A stretch of DNA of 64,000 nucleotides from Porpolomopsis calyptriformis (GCA_951640195.1 OX621163.1:806001-870000), one strand, 5' to 3'. Positions 9,616 to 20,976 are shown, numbered from the stretch's first letter. Notes: a model not told the origin generated them from the sequence alone. Translations and numbers: made by a program.

Positions 9616-11775
9616 TCATTTCCTCTTTGACGGATTCCTGTCACTGGCACGACGGTAGACTGTCGAAGACACGTGCACACTTGTAAACGACGATCCAGCC
9701 GCAGGGGCTGTAACTCGGCGAGATATGGGGGGCGGAGCAGTCCCTCGGTTAGCCAGGCGAGCCGACGTTCGCTGTCCGACCGGGGGAGCCTCCAGTGGTG
9801 GTCTTGGTCTTGGTCTCACAGGAGGTATGTTCAGAGACGATGCTACGCCTCTGGCAGGTTTCTGATCCCCAGTGGCGCGAGTGCTGGTGATACCCTTGGG
9901 GGGCATCAGATTTCTCTTTCTCTCCGCTTCCATTTCCTCTGAATCACTAGAACTGGAATCATCGCTGTCGCTATCAGACGAATCATCCTCATCACGATCA
10001 TCATGATCATCAACATCAGCCAGAGGGTGGATGGTTATAGTCTGGTTTGATTCTCGGGACACAGCCATCTGCGGAACAGCTGTCCGTTGGACGATGGTCG
10101 ATGCCATGTAGCGATTCTGGGCCTGCGGAAATGATCCATTGTGCTGAGCATTCGAGGAAGAGTCAGAAATTGACATCGAGTCGGAGACCGATATCGATCC
10201 CGAGGACTCCGAGTTGGACCGCGTGCGGACAGACGACGCGTTATCGGTGGTCGTCAAAACTGTCGGCCTGCTTTTTACTGAGCCCGCTGTCGATGCATTG
10301 GACACTCCCGATCGAGTACGGATTTGAACGATGGGTGATGTTAAAGTCACATCAAAGTCATCCCTGTCACTACTCTCGTTGTCACTGCCATTGTGATCAT
10401 CTGCGGAGACATTGCCACTATGGTCAACTGGACCATCTAAAATGCTGTCAACATCACTCGAGTTGTGCAAGAAACCAGGATCCAAAGGCCCTCGAGGGGG
10501 TAGAGACGATCGTGCGAGACCTTGCTGCAATCCTGTAGACAGCTCTCCTGGAATCGGGGGAATCTGAGGGCTATATATGGACACTTGCCGAGCACCGGGG
10601 GTTATAGAACTTCCATTTGAGGGCGAGCCTTGACTGAATGGAAGCATTGGTGGGGCGGGAGAGGGTGAAAGGGGGTATGCAGCGGGGCAAGGAGGGTAAC
10701 GCCGCCATTCATCGACAATTGCCCCGGAATCCGTTAATCCTTCGAGAAGGTCATTTGGCAGAGAGGGTCCTCGATCCAATGGCAGAGGAGGGTTATCGAA
10801 TGAAGATCGTTCATCCTCTGACGGGGTCTCAACTGCAGTGGGAGGATACCAAATCTGATGATTGGAGGAGACCTGCTGAGGAGCTTCTTGGACGGGAGGC
10901 CGATGTTGAAAAGAGTTGGGTTTCATGGCATATCTTCGGCCACGACTCGGCCCTCTCACTGTCCTTGTGCTAACATTGTCTGGTAAACGCAGACGAACAG
11001 GAAGGCTCGGTGAACCACTTGAGGACTCCTGCATCTCAGCAGGATGCCGTCGGGGGGGATAAGTCCGCATGGAGTCCCTCCTTACATGATGGTGGGTATG
11101 GGGAGGCTGTGTGGGTGGGGAATGGGAAAGGGTGGAATCTCCTTGTGATGATTCGTTGTTAGCCTCACGTTTTCGGCGAGTGGGCGAATGAAAAGGGACC
11201 GGATGAGTTTGTTTTCTGTGACGAAAAGTGTCACGCCACCATGACATAGCGAAGTGGATGGGCACAGTCGAAAGAAAAAAAAGGATATCTCCAGCGGTGC
11301 ATACGATGTCCAGTAAGGAATCCAGCATGTCGGTATGAGGTTTGATGATTGGGCGAATGATATGCAAATAAATAGGTTCAGCACCCTGATGGTACCGATA
11401 AGCGTGGAGGAAGTAAGCTAAGCGGGTAACATACTCGTGCGCGAGTGAGGATAAAGAATATGATGACGACCGTCTTGAGTTCATCGTAAAAGGGAACAAA
11501 GAGTTTGACTGCACCATCCAGTGTTCGGTCGTATGTGGCAAAGCAACACTGGGGAAGTAAAGTGAGTGTGGCCAATGCCATATTGCAGATATTCTCACCC
11601 AAACGATCCACACTGCGAGGCAACCTTTCATATCTCGTTTTCTCTGAGTCCGAGCGCGAGCACTAGGGCGCCCGCCGTTGCGGGAAGAGGGCGGAGGGCT
11701 TTTGAGAGTTTTGTACGTTTCATACACATTGAGAAGAAGCAAGAACAAGCGAAGGATGGGGACTACGAGGGGCAT
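9616..11775 (-). CDS. REEP/Yop1 (TB2/DP1/HVA22) membrane-shaping protein with long disordered tail
   Basis: 686 residues in three exons (11775-11599, 11548-11435, 11385-9616). The N-terminal 150 residues are the DP1/HVA22 domain that inserts as hairpins and curves tubular ER: LFLLLLNVYETYKTLKSP, CLAVWIVWCCFATYDRTLDG, VPFYDELKTVVIIFFILTRA, and GAEPIYLHIIRPIIKPH, the family's Y-x-x-x-(I/F)RP-x-x-x-x-H signature. The remainder (about 500 residues) is Ser/Pro-rich and disordered. It includes a strongly acidic run (DEDDSSDSDSDDSSSSDSEE) and a basic C terminus. Canonical Yop1/REEP5 proteins are under 250 residues, so the extension is notable and may bind microtubules or other partners. Reading straight through the first two introns gives a misleading single 719-residue frame. 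Confidence 0.85.
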   Translation of the reverse strand: MPLVVPILRLFLLLLNVYETYKTLKSPPPSSRNGGRPSARARTQRKRDMKGCLAVWIVWVRISAIWHWPHSLYFPSVALPHTTEHWMVQSNSLFPFTMNSRRSSSYSLSSLAHEYVTRLAYFLHAYRYHQGAEPIYLHIIRPIIKPHTDMLDSLLDIVCTAGDILFFLSTVPIHFAMSWWRDTFRHRKQTHPVPFHSPTRRKREANNESSQGDSTLSHSPPTQPPHTHHHVRRDSMRTYPPRRHPAEMQESSSGSPSLPVRLRLPDNVSTRTVRGPSRGRRYAMKPNSFQHRPPVQEAPQQVSSNHQIWYPPTAVETPSEDERSSFDNPPLPLDRGPSLPNDLLEGLTDSGAIVDEWRRYPPCPAAYPLSPSPAPPMLPFSQGSPSNGSSITPGARQVSIYSPQIPPIPGELSTGLQQGLARSSLPPRGPLDPGFLHNSSDVDSILDGPVDHSGNVSADDHNGSDNESSDRDDFDVTLTSPIVQIRTRSGVSNASTAGSVKSRPTVLTTTDNASSVRTRSNSESSGSISVSDSMSISDSSSNAQHNGSFPQAQNRYMASTIVQRTAVPQMAVSRESNQTITIHPLADVDDHDDRDEDDSSDSDSDDSSSSDSEEMEAERKRNLMPPKGITSTRATGDQKPARGVASSLNIPPVRPRPRPPLEAPPVGQRTSARLANRGTAPPPISRRVTAPAAGSSFTSVHVSSTVYRRASDRNPSKRK

Positions 11776-12011
11776 GGTATGGAGGGAGTGTCTAGGAGTG
11801 GGTTATGAATATTCCAGCGGCGAAAGATAGAAAGGGGGCTGATGGGCAGCGAAGGGAAAACGCGTTTTGAACGCTGCGGACGGTGTCTTGAGGTGTGTTC
11901 CGTAGCAGGTTGCGGTCGCCCACGAGTTCGAGGGTGTGAAGGAGGAAAGGGCCCCTTTACCTAATGGGTATACACGTGACCGAGCACAGCGTTCGTTTTT
12001 GCGCAACCACG

Positions 12012-12648
12012 ATGCCGAAGATACGGACGACGAGAACAAAGAAGCCTCCGGAGGGGTTTGAGGATATCGAGGCGGTGAGTGGTGATGTATTTGGATGGTT
12101 TGAGTCTGAGGAATTCTTTCTAGATCCTTGACGACTATGCTAAAAGGATGAGGGACGCCGAGAACGAGTCACACGAAGGAAAGCGCAAAGCAGAGTCGCT
12201 GTGGCCAATAATGCGGATTTCTCATACCCGCTCGCGGTACATCTATGAGCTGTATTACAAGCGTGAAGCGATAAGCAAGGAGTTGTATGACTGGCTTCTG
12301 AAGGAAGGTTACGCAGATGCCAAGTGAGCGCATCCGTGGTTTAATGTCGGCGGTGATTGACCTTTCCAGCTTGATTGCCAAATGGAAGAAAACGGGTTAT
12401 GAAAAATTGTGCTGTCTACGGTGCATACAAACTAAAGTATGTGTGGGTTTCTTTTGTCTCCTCAGCTGACCGTTTCTGTAGGATATGAACTATCAAGGTT
12501 CGACCTGCATCTGTCGAGTGCCTAAGACACAGGTCAGAACTGGAACCATCGTTGAATGTGTTCATTGCGGTATGTGTGAAACTTGTTGCCTAATGACAGA
12601 ACTGAAAGTCAATTTCTAGGGTGTCATGGATGTAGCTCAGACTCCTAA
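12012..12648 (+). CDS. BUD31: Pre-mRNA splicing factor BUD31 (G10 family)
   Basis: 148 residues in five exons (12012-12074, 12124-12323, 12370-12436, 12482-12569, 12620-12648). It is a core component of the NineTeen/Prp19-related complex in the activated spliceosome. Diagnostic segments are [63 protein letters not shown] and the zinc-binding C terminus. That C terminus has [17 protein letters not shown] and VHCGCHGCSS, giving the conserved cysteine set for the zinc cluster. Length equals that of the family (about 144-157). The start is supported by the conserved MPK-(I/V)-(K/R) N terminus. It is divergent from the REEP gene (236 bp between starts). Confidence 0.95.
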
Positions 12649-12792
12649 TATTGTATTCATTGGCAAGGTTCTTGAAAATGAAAATGAAAGCTTTAGAACA
12701 CGTGACACTGCATGTGACTGTACTTGCTTTATAAGGTAATCATGATATGATATAACAAAGGGGCAACTCTCTTCAGTTCTCCCCTCGAAGCA

Positions 12793-15732
12793 ATGGGTCG
12801 GCTCTCAGACGAAGTGGCCGACTTGGTCGAAGTCTTGGTCAAAAGGGCCGCACCAGCACAAGTCAGTTTCACTAATGGCTCCTATCTCCTACTCACCTCG
12901 CACTAGGCGGGCATCTTTTCAGGAGACAATCCTTCCGAGTACAATGCAGCAGATCCCATTCGTCTCTGGATCATTCAAGTCAGTGAGTACTCCATGCTTT
13001 CGCTCAATCCAGTAACGAGGCCGCTCACCTCTTCGTCCTCTAGTTATCATTATTGCGATGTGCCAGGGTCTCTCACTCGCCTTCTCTCGAATCCGACAGG
13101 CAGGTCTACATCCTCACCATCCATCATTCATTCATTTATTTCTATTCAAATAGCCACGGGTCATATCCGAAGTCATCGGAGGCGTTATCCTCGGCCCAAC
13201 CGTAATGGGCCATATCCCCAACTTCCAGAATACTATTTTCCCCACCGCATCGATGCCGATGCTCACCTTGACCAGCACCATCGGCCTCGTCCTCTTCCTC
13301 TTCCTCATCGGCCTCGAGATCGACACCCGGATCGTCAAACGGAACATCCGCGCCTCCACCATCATCTCCGCCGCCGGCCTCATCGTCCCCCTCGGCCTCG
13401 GCGCCGTCCTCGGCGTGGGAATCTACAAGGAATTCACCGACCACACCGTCAACTTTGGCTACTTTGTCCTCTTCACCGCCGTCGCCGTCGGGATCACAGC
13501 CTTCCCCGTGCTCTGCCGCATCCTCACCGAGCTCAAGCTGCTCGACACCAGCGTTGGCGTGGCCACGCTCTCCGCAGGTGTCGGGAATGACGTCATCGGC
13601 TGGGTCCTCCTCGCCCTCACCGTCGCCCTCGTCAACGCCACCACCGGGCTCACCGCCCTCTATGTGTTGCTCACCGGGATCGGATTTGTCCTCTTCCTGC
13701 TCTTCCCGGTCAAGATCGGATACAGATGGCTGGCTAGACGGACCGGCAGTCTGGAGACCGGACAGCCTACCGCGTTCATGATGACGGTGACGATTATGCT
13801 CGTATTTGGATCAGCGTTCTTTACGGATGTGATTGGTATACACCCCATCTTCGGTGAGTCGGCCTTTTCGTGCGTTCTTCATTTGTCGCTAGATCAGACA
13901 CAGGTGGATTCTTGGCCGGGCTTATCATCCCGCACGACAATGGCTTTGCCATCTCGATGGTAGAGAAAATTGAAGATCTGGTCACCATCCTCTTCCTACC
14001 CATAGTGCGCTCGATCATTTCATATACACCTCTCGTTCTTACTCACCCCTGGCTTAGTACTTTGCCCTCTCCGGACTGAAAACTGATCTCGGATTGCTTG
14101 ACAATGGTAAAACGTGGGGGTACACTTTTATCATCTGTCTCGTTGCGTTTTCCTCCAAGTTTTTCGCCTGCTTCGCTGCTGCCAAAGCGACCGGTTTCAA
14201 CATCCGTGAATCGGGCGCTATTGGCTCTTTAATGAGTTGCAAAGGGTGAGATCGCTTTAGATAAGAAAAGAGGTATCCTGATGCGCTCGACACAGGCTTG
14301 TGGAGCTAATCGTGCTCAATGTGGGTCTTCAAGCTCGGATCCTTGACACTCGGACGTTTTCGATGTTTGTGGTGCACGCTATTATCCTGACGTTCATAAC
14401 GACGCCGTTGACGCTTTTGTGGTATCCGACCAAATACCACGTTCACGTTCACTCGAATAAAGCGAGAGATCATCCGCCTCCGGGAGACGAAGGAGGGAGG
14501 AGGCAACAGGATGGGGAGCAAACGAGGACGAAATTCGCGATGATTTTGGATAAAATCGACCAGTTGCCTGCTGCAATGACGCTCACGCAGCTTTTGCTGC
14601 CGGGTACGGATGAGAACACGTTAGAAGACAACCAACGACCGCTGGCACGAATCCGAATGGATGCATTACGTTTAATTGAACTGACGGCGCGGACGTCGGC
14701 GGTGTTGAAGTCGCAGGAGGCAGAGTCACTGATGCGGTGCGACTCTGTGATCTCTGTTTTTCGCACGTTTGGGTATCTGAACCGATTGGTTGTCTCCACG
14801 GCGTTGTCTGTGGTGAACTACGACGAGTTTGCGAATGCTGTTGCGGACCACGCTCGGGAATCAGAGTCGGATATGGTGATAGTGCCCTGGTGCCGAACCT
14901 TCCGGGCTGATGAAGAGGGAGCTAGCAGTAACCCGTTCGACAGCTTCTTCGGAAAAGCATCTGGAGACGACATGAGCAATTCGGTTGTGTATTCAGAGTT
15001 TATTCGGAAAGTGTTCCTGAACTCGCCTACGGATGTGGCATTGTTCGTCGATCGGGGTATCTCATCTTCGAATGCGGACGTGAGGGGCCAACATATTTTC
15101 CTTCCGTTCTTTGGTGGACCGGATGATCGACTGGCGCTGTCGTTTGTAGTCCAGCTTTGCGGCAACCCGAACGTGACTGCGACGGTGGTTCGGATGACGA
15201 AGACGGAGGATGTGTCCCGAAGGAGCACGATCCAAGAAGAGAAGTCGGGAGCTATGAATACGTTTAACGTGAGTGGTTTATTCGAGACAACAATGGGGCT
15301 ATCTGAGTCAAAAATTTGGTCAAAAAGACGGCAACAGCGGCAGACACCGTGTACGGACCGGGAGACACTCAGACACGTCTAGCATCGGAAACAGCCGATA
15401 ACCTGAATTGGGATCGATATGTGATGGCATCAGACTCATGCCGTGTCAGTTCACTGAGCCGCATCAAGTTTAGCAGAGAGCTGTCGTCGAAGCCACTGCA
15501 CCGTATGCTCGAACTGGTGTCGGCAGAAATGGCGAATGGGCGGAGTGTGGTTGTGATCGCGGGTCGGTCGAGACGGATGGCTGTTGAGTCGCACAAGACC
15601 GAGTTGAACGAGCTCAAGCTGAAGCGAGGGCCGTTAATTGGGTCTGAAGTGCCCAAGACCGTTGGAGATGTCGGTGCTGCATTTATCGTATCGGATATCA
15701 AAGCGAGTTTGTTAATTTTACAAAGTATTTGA
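12793..15732 (+). CDS. KHA1: K+/H+ antiporter, Kha1-type CPA2 cation/proton exchanger
   Basis: Predicted 855 residues in eight exons: 12793-12861, 12907-12982, 13044-13099, 13154-13853, 13904-14004, 14058-14245, 14296-15268 and 15328-15732. The N-terminal half is a Na_H_Exchanger domain with about twelve membrane segments. It includes [60 protein letters not shown] and [18 protein letters not shown] (short excerpts). The C-terminal half is a soluble regulatory region with two universal-stress-like stretches ([23 protein letters not shown]). Yeast Kha1 acts in Golgi-type membranes in K+ and pH homeostasis. The third intron has a GC donor. Confidence 0.88.
13100..13153 (+). other. Predicted GC-AG intron in the antiporter gene
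   Basis: Exon 3 ends CGA CAG at 13099 and is followed by GCAGGT. The intron ends AAATAG at 13153. Splicing here (54 nt) yields [12 protein letters not shown], as in the family. Using the nearby GT at 13104 shifts the frame. AG/GCAGGT resembles the usual GC-AG donor consensus. Confidence 0.65.
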
Positions 15733-15834
15733 ATAAATTTTCAGTTTTTTGTTTTTTTAACGAATTACTATAAACGGTAATCTGACCTGACCTTGTTCTC
15801 GATACGACCAATTCCTCAATCGCTCTCTCATACT

Positions 15835-15872
15835 CATCCTCCTCATCCTCATCCTCATCCTCATCCTCATCC
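15835..15872 (+). repeat. CTCATC microsatellite
   Basis: About six perfect copies of a 6-bp CTCATC unit within a pyrimidine-rich tract. The tract lies just upstream of the ATG at 15953, so it is probably 5' leader or promoter sequence. Confidence 0.85.
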
Positions 15873-15952
15873 TTTTCCTCCTTCTTTTCCCCCTTCAACG
15901 TGAGTCTCTTTCCCTCTTTAACCGCCCTCCATCTTCACATCCACCCCAGCCA

Positions 15953-16906
15953 ATGTCCCCACCCAAGAAACGCCCTCACTGCAGAAAGTGCGGTTCCATG
16001 ATGGTCGGTCACAAACGTCGAGACGGCACCCTTCAATGTCCCAATAGCACACCCTCCCCCGGTCTCGACTGCCATGAGTCACTACCAGGGTACTCTACCT
16101 CTCCCGAGTTCGAAGATCTCGAGATACCCCAGTACGGCCTCTGGCATCGCCGCAATCCCAACTGGGTCGACCCCCCTCACCCGAGCCGCGCACCCTCCCC
16201 GCCCTACTCAGGCTCAGTCATCTCCACCGTCCTCAACTCGGACGCGTGCAGCGTCACCCGGCCCGAGGACGATGACGATCAGCTAGCCCAAGATCAGGAC
16301 GAAGACGAAGACGAGGACGAGGACGAGTACCAGGACGATCACCGCGAGGGCGATGATCTAGATGAGATGCAATCCAGAGACGGGCGCGACACCGACGACA
16401 GCCGCTCCCTCGCCTCCTTCGACTCCTCCGCGACCCACTCCTCAGGGAGCTTCATCGACCACGTGTTCGAGAGGAGCATGCCCCTAGCCAGCCTCTTCGC
16501 CCTCCCCCGCCGCCGCGACATCCCCCACCTCCAGAAGGTGGCCAACAGGAAGGGCCTCCACGTCGGCCTCGTCCGCAACCCCCGCCCGCACCCCTCCCAC
16601 TCCTTCAGGTCCGCCTCCTCCTCCTCCTCTTCAACCTCCAGAGACTGGGGCGGCAGCCGCCATGGAGGCAGCAGCAGAAGGAGACGTAGCAGTGGCGGGA
16701 TCGGCAAGAGCCCCCTCTCCCGTGAGACCTCGTGGTGGATGGTCATGGGCAGAAGCGCGGACGCAGTCAAGCATCTCGTCGATCTCCAGCAGAAGAGCAT
16801 GCCAGGCGTGTTCGCGACCGAATACGACATGCTCCCCGAGAAGAAACCGCCACCACCATCCCAAGCCCAGCACCACCAACTGCAGCGCCAACTGCAGCAC
16901 CCCCAA

Positions 16907-16938
<32 letters not shown>

Positions 16939-17026
16939 CCAGTCGCTCTCCCTCTGGTTTCTTCAGCTCACCTTGGCAGGTGTGTTTGGTGGACTCATCG
17001 TCGTTTATGGACTATCTCTTTTATAG
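15953..17026 (+). CDS. Zinc-knuckle-like protein with acidic/polyQ linker and C-terminal membrane anchor
   Basis: Single-exon 357-residue protein. Near the N terminus it has a C-x2-C-G-(x)-GH-(x)-C-P cluster (PHCRKCGSMMVGHKRRDGTL, then QCPN). An acidic run DEDEDEDEDEYQ, a Ser-rich basic central region and a polyglutamine tract at about 16908-16938 follow. The last 25 residues are hydrophobic (LWFLQLTLAGVFGGLIVVYG), consistent with a tail anchor. A protein with the same layout is encoded at 60507-61520. I know of no established function; the Cys/His cluster suggests zinc binding. The start is the first ATG after a pyrimidine-rich leader. Confidence 0.7.
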
Positions 17027-17361
17027 CCCGGCGTTTGACCAACACCCTCCACTCAATCCCCAGCCGATTAATCAGACTTTCCTTGTTTTTGGTCTTTCTT
17101 TATTCATTTATTCATTCATTTTTACTTCTGTAGGTACTGCGTATGATCTATGCTTGTACACTATCTCTTCCAATATGCCATTCCATGTTTTTTTCTCTCT
17201 AACGCTGCACCGGAATTTTCATCAACGACGGACAAAAACTCAAATAACATTACTACAGACAATTGGTTATCGTGAGCTGTCGTAAAAAAAAAAAAAACAA
17301 CGAAATCCAGAGGAGAAATAATTCAGTTTAACATACTGTACAGCGTCGTCCACAGACTCTC
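17027..17361. other. Convergent 3' region, no gene seen
   Basis: 335 bp between two converging stop codons. It contains a 14-base A run near 17285 and AT-rich sequence suitable for polyadenylation on both strands. Confidence 0.4.
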
Positions 17362-19359
17362 TCAAACGGCCCAATCATTCAATCCGCTTGAAAACCCCAT
17401 CCGTGATCCCCACCCGACCCTCTCCTCAACCCTCTCCTCAGCCGTCGTCTCCTGCCTTAGCACACTCGGCACAACAGGCTTCGTCCCAATCCTAATCCCG
17501 CTCGCAGCACTCACCAACCAAGCTGTCCACCACCCACTGCCACCGCCACCTCCTTCTCCTCCTCCCCCATCACTTTCACTGCCCTTCCTCCTCCCCTTCC
17601 TCCCACTTCTACTCTTCTTCTTGGATGATGACGACGCCGCCGGCCGAGAACTCGCATACGACTCTGGCAGCTCCGCAAAGCTGATCCGTTTAGGCGTCGA
17701 CCGACCCGAAGATGACCTGCTGGCGCCCCCGACCAGCGCACGCGCGACGCCCATGCCGAGAAGGTCAGGCAAGCTCATCGCCGCCGCGTTCGGTATCCGC
17801 ATCGTCGTCGGGTTCGGGATCGAGTTCGGGGTCGGCGATCGCGATCGTGAAGCCTGCTTCATTGCCGACGATTTCGGTGGCGGCGGTGGACGCGTCGAGG
17901 ACGAGTGCGTGCCTTTGGTATATAATCGCGAGATGGACGCCGTCGCGGTCGACGTGCCGAATGCAGGTGGCGGTGGCGGGGTGCGAGGCAGGAAGGCCGG
18001 CGGGCGCAGGCGGTCGCGCACCGCCGGTCTTTTGCCTGCTGCCGTTTCCGAGAGCAATGGCGGCTGGTCGTCGAGGATCTTGCGGAGGGATTGGATGGTG
18101 AGCTTCGCGGGGCAGCCGTCGTCTGACGAGGACGATGGCGATGGTGATGGCGATTGCTCTTTTATGGGAGGACATTGGCGGAGAGGGTCAGTTCGTGTCG
18201 CGGCGGGAGAGCGCGAGCGGGAAGGGTTGGAGACGGATGGACCCGAGTCCTTGAGGATGGATCTTGATTTACGCCGCTCTGCACTGGTGGTTGTGCCGCT
18301 GGAACCACGGCGGGTGCGAGAGATCATTGCGGACAGAGTGGATGGTGCAGGCGTAGTAGACCCAGAGGAAGGTGGGCGAGCTACGAATGAAGAAAGCATG
18401 TTATATGCTGGAGTCGACGGGCCAGATGTGCGGTCTGTGACCACGGGTAACGAAATTAAAGAGTGAAGATTTGGGTAAAGAGTGGAATGGGTTGATGGAT
18501 CGATACGTCGTGAGTCGGCTGTGCCAGAAAAGTGAGATGAACCAGAGGAACGGAGGCCGATAGTGGAGGGTAGGATGATGGAATCCGGGTCAGCTGATGA
18601 TGCGACGAACTGGGTCAAAGCTCGAGGTGGAGGAGAGACGAGATGGCCACGATCTGCGGTGGAGAGGTGCAAGCCTGGGGACTCTGGACTGCTCACTTGG
18701 AGGTCGAGAGAAGGTCTCTTGCGGGGACGCCGAGGTTGGATGGACAATCCAGTAGTAGGGAGGCTGCTACTGATACTGGTTTTAGGCGGGGTCCGCTTAT
18801 CTTCCTGTCCTCCAAAGAGGCGATCCACGTCTTGGTTTATCTGATCCAAATCGTCAGCCCAGTGATCATATACGTCTCTATTAGTGCGGACTGTGGATGG
18901 TAAACCGCGAGCGCGCGCCTGTAAGGAATGCTCCGTTGTGGAGTCAGCGGCGAGGACGCCGGGTAGGTCGGTCTGAGTGGAGATGGATGACTGGAGGAGA
19001 GCGTTGGACATTTCGAGCGCATGAACGCTGCGCTCCAGGAGAGAGTCCAGGAAGTGGTCCGAGGAGGGATTGGACTGGCGCCGTTTGTGAACGAGCAGAC
19101 GGCGGGAGCGACGTGCGGCGAATGGGGAGAGAGGCGGGGAGATGATGGGGGGTTTGACGTCGGAATCAGTCTCTTCGTCTGCCTCCTCTGCGCTGTCTGG
19201 ATAATCTGGAGGCTGGTCTGAGGGAGGGTCGTCGTTGTTATCTTGCTGTCTCTGCCACGAGTGAATATTGTTGTATTCTGGCAGAGTGGCGGTTGTGTCT
19301 GAGGAAAGACGGAAGGCAGAGATACGTTTGCGATGTGCGCGACGAGCTGATGGATTCAT
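17362..19359 (-). CDS. Hypothetical large disordered Ser/Pro-rich protein
   Basis: About 665 residues in one exon, starting MNPSARRAHRKRISAFRL. An in-frame ATG 96 bp upstream (19455) is possible, but the intervening CTTTCC-rich DNA reads like a leader. The protein has an N-terminal basic segment, an acidic patch (SAEEADEETDSD), and a predicted helical segment HFLDSLLERSVHALEMSNAL continuing into LLQSS. A second helix (WADDLDQINQDVDRLF) is followed by long Ser/Pro/Arg-rich stretches with many S-x-R and R-S-x-S phosphorylation-like sites. A short basic lysine-rich stretch lies near the C terminus (KKKSRSGRKGRRKG). I do not recognise a family; the two helices are the likely conserved parts. Confidence 0.6.
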   Translation of the reverse strand: MNPSARRAHRKRISAFRLSSDTTATLPEYNNIHSWQRQQDNNDDPPSDQPPDYPDSAEEADEETDSDVKPPIISPPLSPFAARRSRRLLVHKRRQSNPSSDHFLDSLLERSVHALEMSNALLQSSISTQTDLPGVLAADSTTEHSLQARARGLPSTVRTNRDVYDHWADDLDQINQDVDRLFGGQEDKRTPPKTSISSSLPTTGLSIQPRRPRKRPSLDLQVSSPESPGLHLSTADRGHLVSPPPRALTQFVASSADPDSIILPSTIGLRSSGSSHFSGTADSRRIDPSTHSTLYPNLHSLISLPVVTDRTSGPSTPAYNMLSSFVARPPSSGSTTPAPSTLSAMISRTRRGSSGTTTSAERRKSRSILKDSGPSVSNPSRSRSPAATRTDPLRQCPPIKEQSPSPSPSSSSDDGCPAKLTIQSLRKILDDQPPLLSETAAGKRPAVRDRLRPPAFLPRTPPPPPAFGTSTATASISRLYTKGTHSSSTRPPPPPKSSAMKQASRSRSPTPNSIPNPTTMRIPNAAAMSLPDLLGMGVARALVGGASRSSSGRSTPKRISFAELPESYASSRPAASSSSKKKSRSGRKGRRKGSESDGGGGEGGGGGSGWWTAWLVSAASGIRIGTKPVVPSVLRQETTAEERVEERVGWGSRMGFSSGLNDWAV

Positions 19360-19479
19360 GGCGAAGGGAAAGGAAAGGAAAGGAAACGCCGAAGCGTTGA
19401 GTTGAGTTGCGTTTGCTGTGAAGTTCGAGTCAAAGTCAATAAAATGAAAATCCAATTCAGGAAATGTCTAGAAAATATT

Positions 19480-20830
19480 CTAAAGGTCGTCGAATGGACC
19501 GGCTACCCTCTCAAGGTATCTCTTCGCAAAATGACCGTTTGCAATCACCACAGGGGTATAATACCATAACGTAGTCCAAAGAAATCCACGGCCGTATTGT
19601 GCGACGGTCTTGTCGTAGTCAGCTATTATCCGTAAGATCACCAGTCGTGTACCCAGAGCCATCACTCACAACGAAGCGCATCTCGAAGATCCAGCCAGGT
19701 CTTCGTTACATCTGTCAGAATCGCATCCACTTCCCATCGCACAGCCTGGCATCCTCGGTTTCATTTCCGTGTTTCAATCGAATATTGAACTGACCTCCAT
19801 CATGTGTTCAGGCTGGTTGACCGTCCAGACCATCAATTGCTTTCCCCCAGTCTTGCACTCTCCTCTAAACCTGCTCGTCTTTAGCTGGGGCCACAGCCAG
19901 AAATCACACACTCACTTCTGCCCGTCGATCGTAGTCAGCGTGCCAAACGACATCGAAAACACATCGACGTGCTCCCAGAAATACTTGCGCGCGATGTCGG
20001 TGCTGTGGCCAATATAAGACCGGCGGCAGTACGGAAGCAGGTTCTTCGCGGCCACTAAGAACCGGGGATGCCACAGCCCAAGCAAGAGGCGGGGTGCCAA
20101 CACCGCCTCCCAGTCAGGCTGCGACGAAATCACATCGTGCATTAACGAGAACAAACGGTAAGGGTCGTTCTGCGGCTTCACGTCCACGTTAAGCTGGACA
20201 TGGCGGTTGTTCGGCTATCCAACATCCTGAGTGAATGGATGGTTGGCCAAACGAGAAACTCACCAGCATGAGCAGCTCGACCGTCTCGGAGAAAGTCGGG
20301 ATCGACTGCCTTGGCTCCTTCACCGTTCTGACGTGCTCCATTCCATCCTTACCATACCACGTCCGTTCCTTGATAAACCCTTCATAAACGGATATGTTTC
20401 AGTATTGAGAATGAAAAGCAACAAGCGAACCTGTCGAGTCTGTCGTTCGTTCCAACGCTGCGCACCGAGCACTAAGTACTCAAATCATCGGAAGCTCAGA
20501 GACATACCCGGATCATGGAACATGATCACGACGTCGTCCAGGGAGACATGGACGTCTGAATGACGGTGGTTATGGGCGTAAAGCGCAGACGCCATTAACT
20601 ATGAAATACCACTCTCGATGCCCTCTGCACCATCACGAATGGCGGCCTCAAAGCTTGCGAGCGTGTTCTCTGGGAATAGCAACGAGGCCTTTGTACATCA
20701 GTCAAGCGATCACATCTCACGGTCGGCAAACTCACTCCGCGATGGCCCCAGCAGTCTGTGAGGGTGAATTGTCAGCAGAGACAGCTTTATGAGAGAGGAT
20801 ATTACCAGGAAGGGCCCTTGGCTGCGACAT
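19480..20830 (-). CDS. PGC1: Phosphatidylglycerol phospholipase C-like GDPD family enzyme (Pgc1 type)
   Basis: A model of roughly 305 residues over about ten short exons, starting MSQPRALP at 20830. The glycerophosphodiester phosphodiesterase motifs are in order: CWGHRG, LLFPENTLASFEAAIRDG, EGIESDVHVSLDDVVIMFHD (metal-binding E and D plus the catalytic HD), then ALERTTDSTG and FSETVELLM. After these come LNVDVKPQNDP, LLGLWHPRFL, YIGHSTDIARKYF, MSFGTL, QLMVWTVNQPEHMME and RWEVDAILTD. The C terminus has a hydrophobic helix (LWTTLWYYTPVVIAN), as in yeast Pgc1, which degrades phosphatidylglycerol on lipid droplets and mitochondria. All junctions I traced are in frame. Neighbouring lipid gene: the Slc1-type acyltransferase upstream on the same strand. 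Confidence 0.82.
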
Positions 20831-20976
20831 CGCCAGAGCTAATGAGAGAAAGCAGGGTATCACAACATGATCCCAAGCCAAGGTCCTTTATAGGAGTGCA
20901 GCATGTCAAACGTGTGATCCAGTCACTCTTGCCTGGTATAAATTCCATATCATTATCATCGTCAGTACGGTAACGC

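Noticed and set aside
13142..13444. Acidic minus-strand frame opposite the antiporter
   Set aside because: Shadow of the hydrophobic GC-rich coding exon; the antiporter motifs on the plus strand are unambiguous.
17621..18466. 281-residue plus-strand frame inside the large disordered gene
   Set aside because: Long antisense frame caused by GC-rich Ser/Arg codons; no motif, and the opposite strand has the 2-kb continuous frame.
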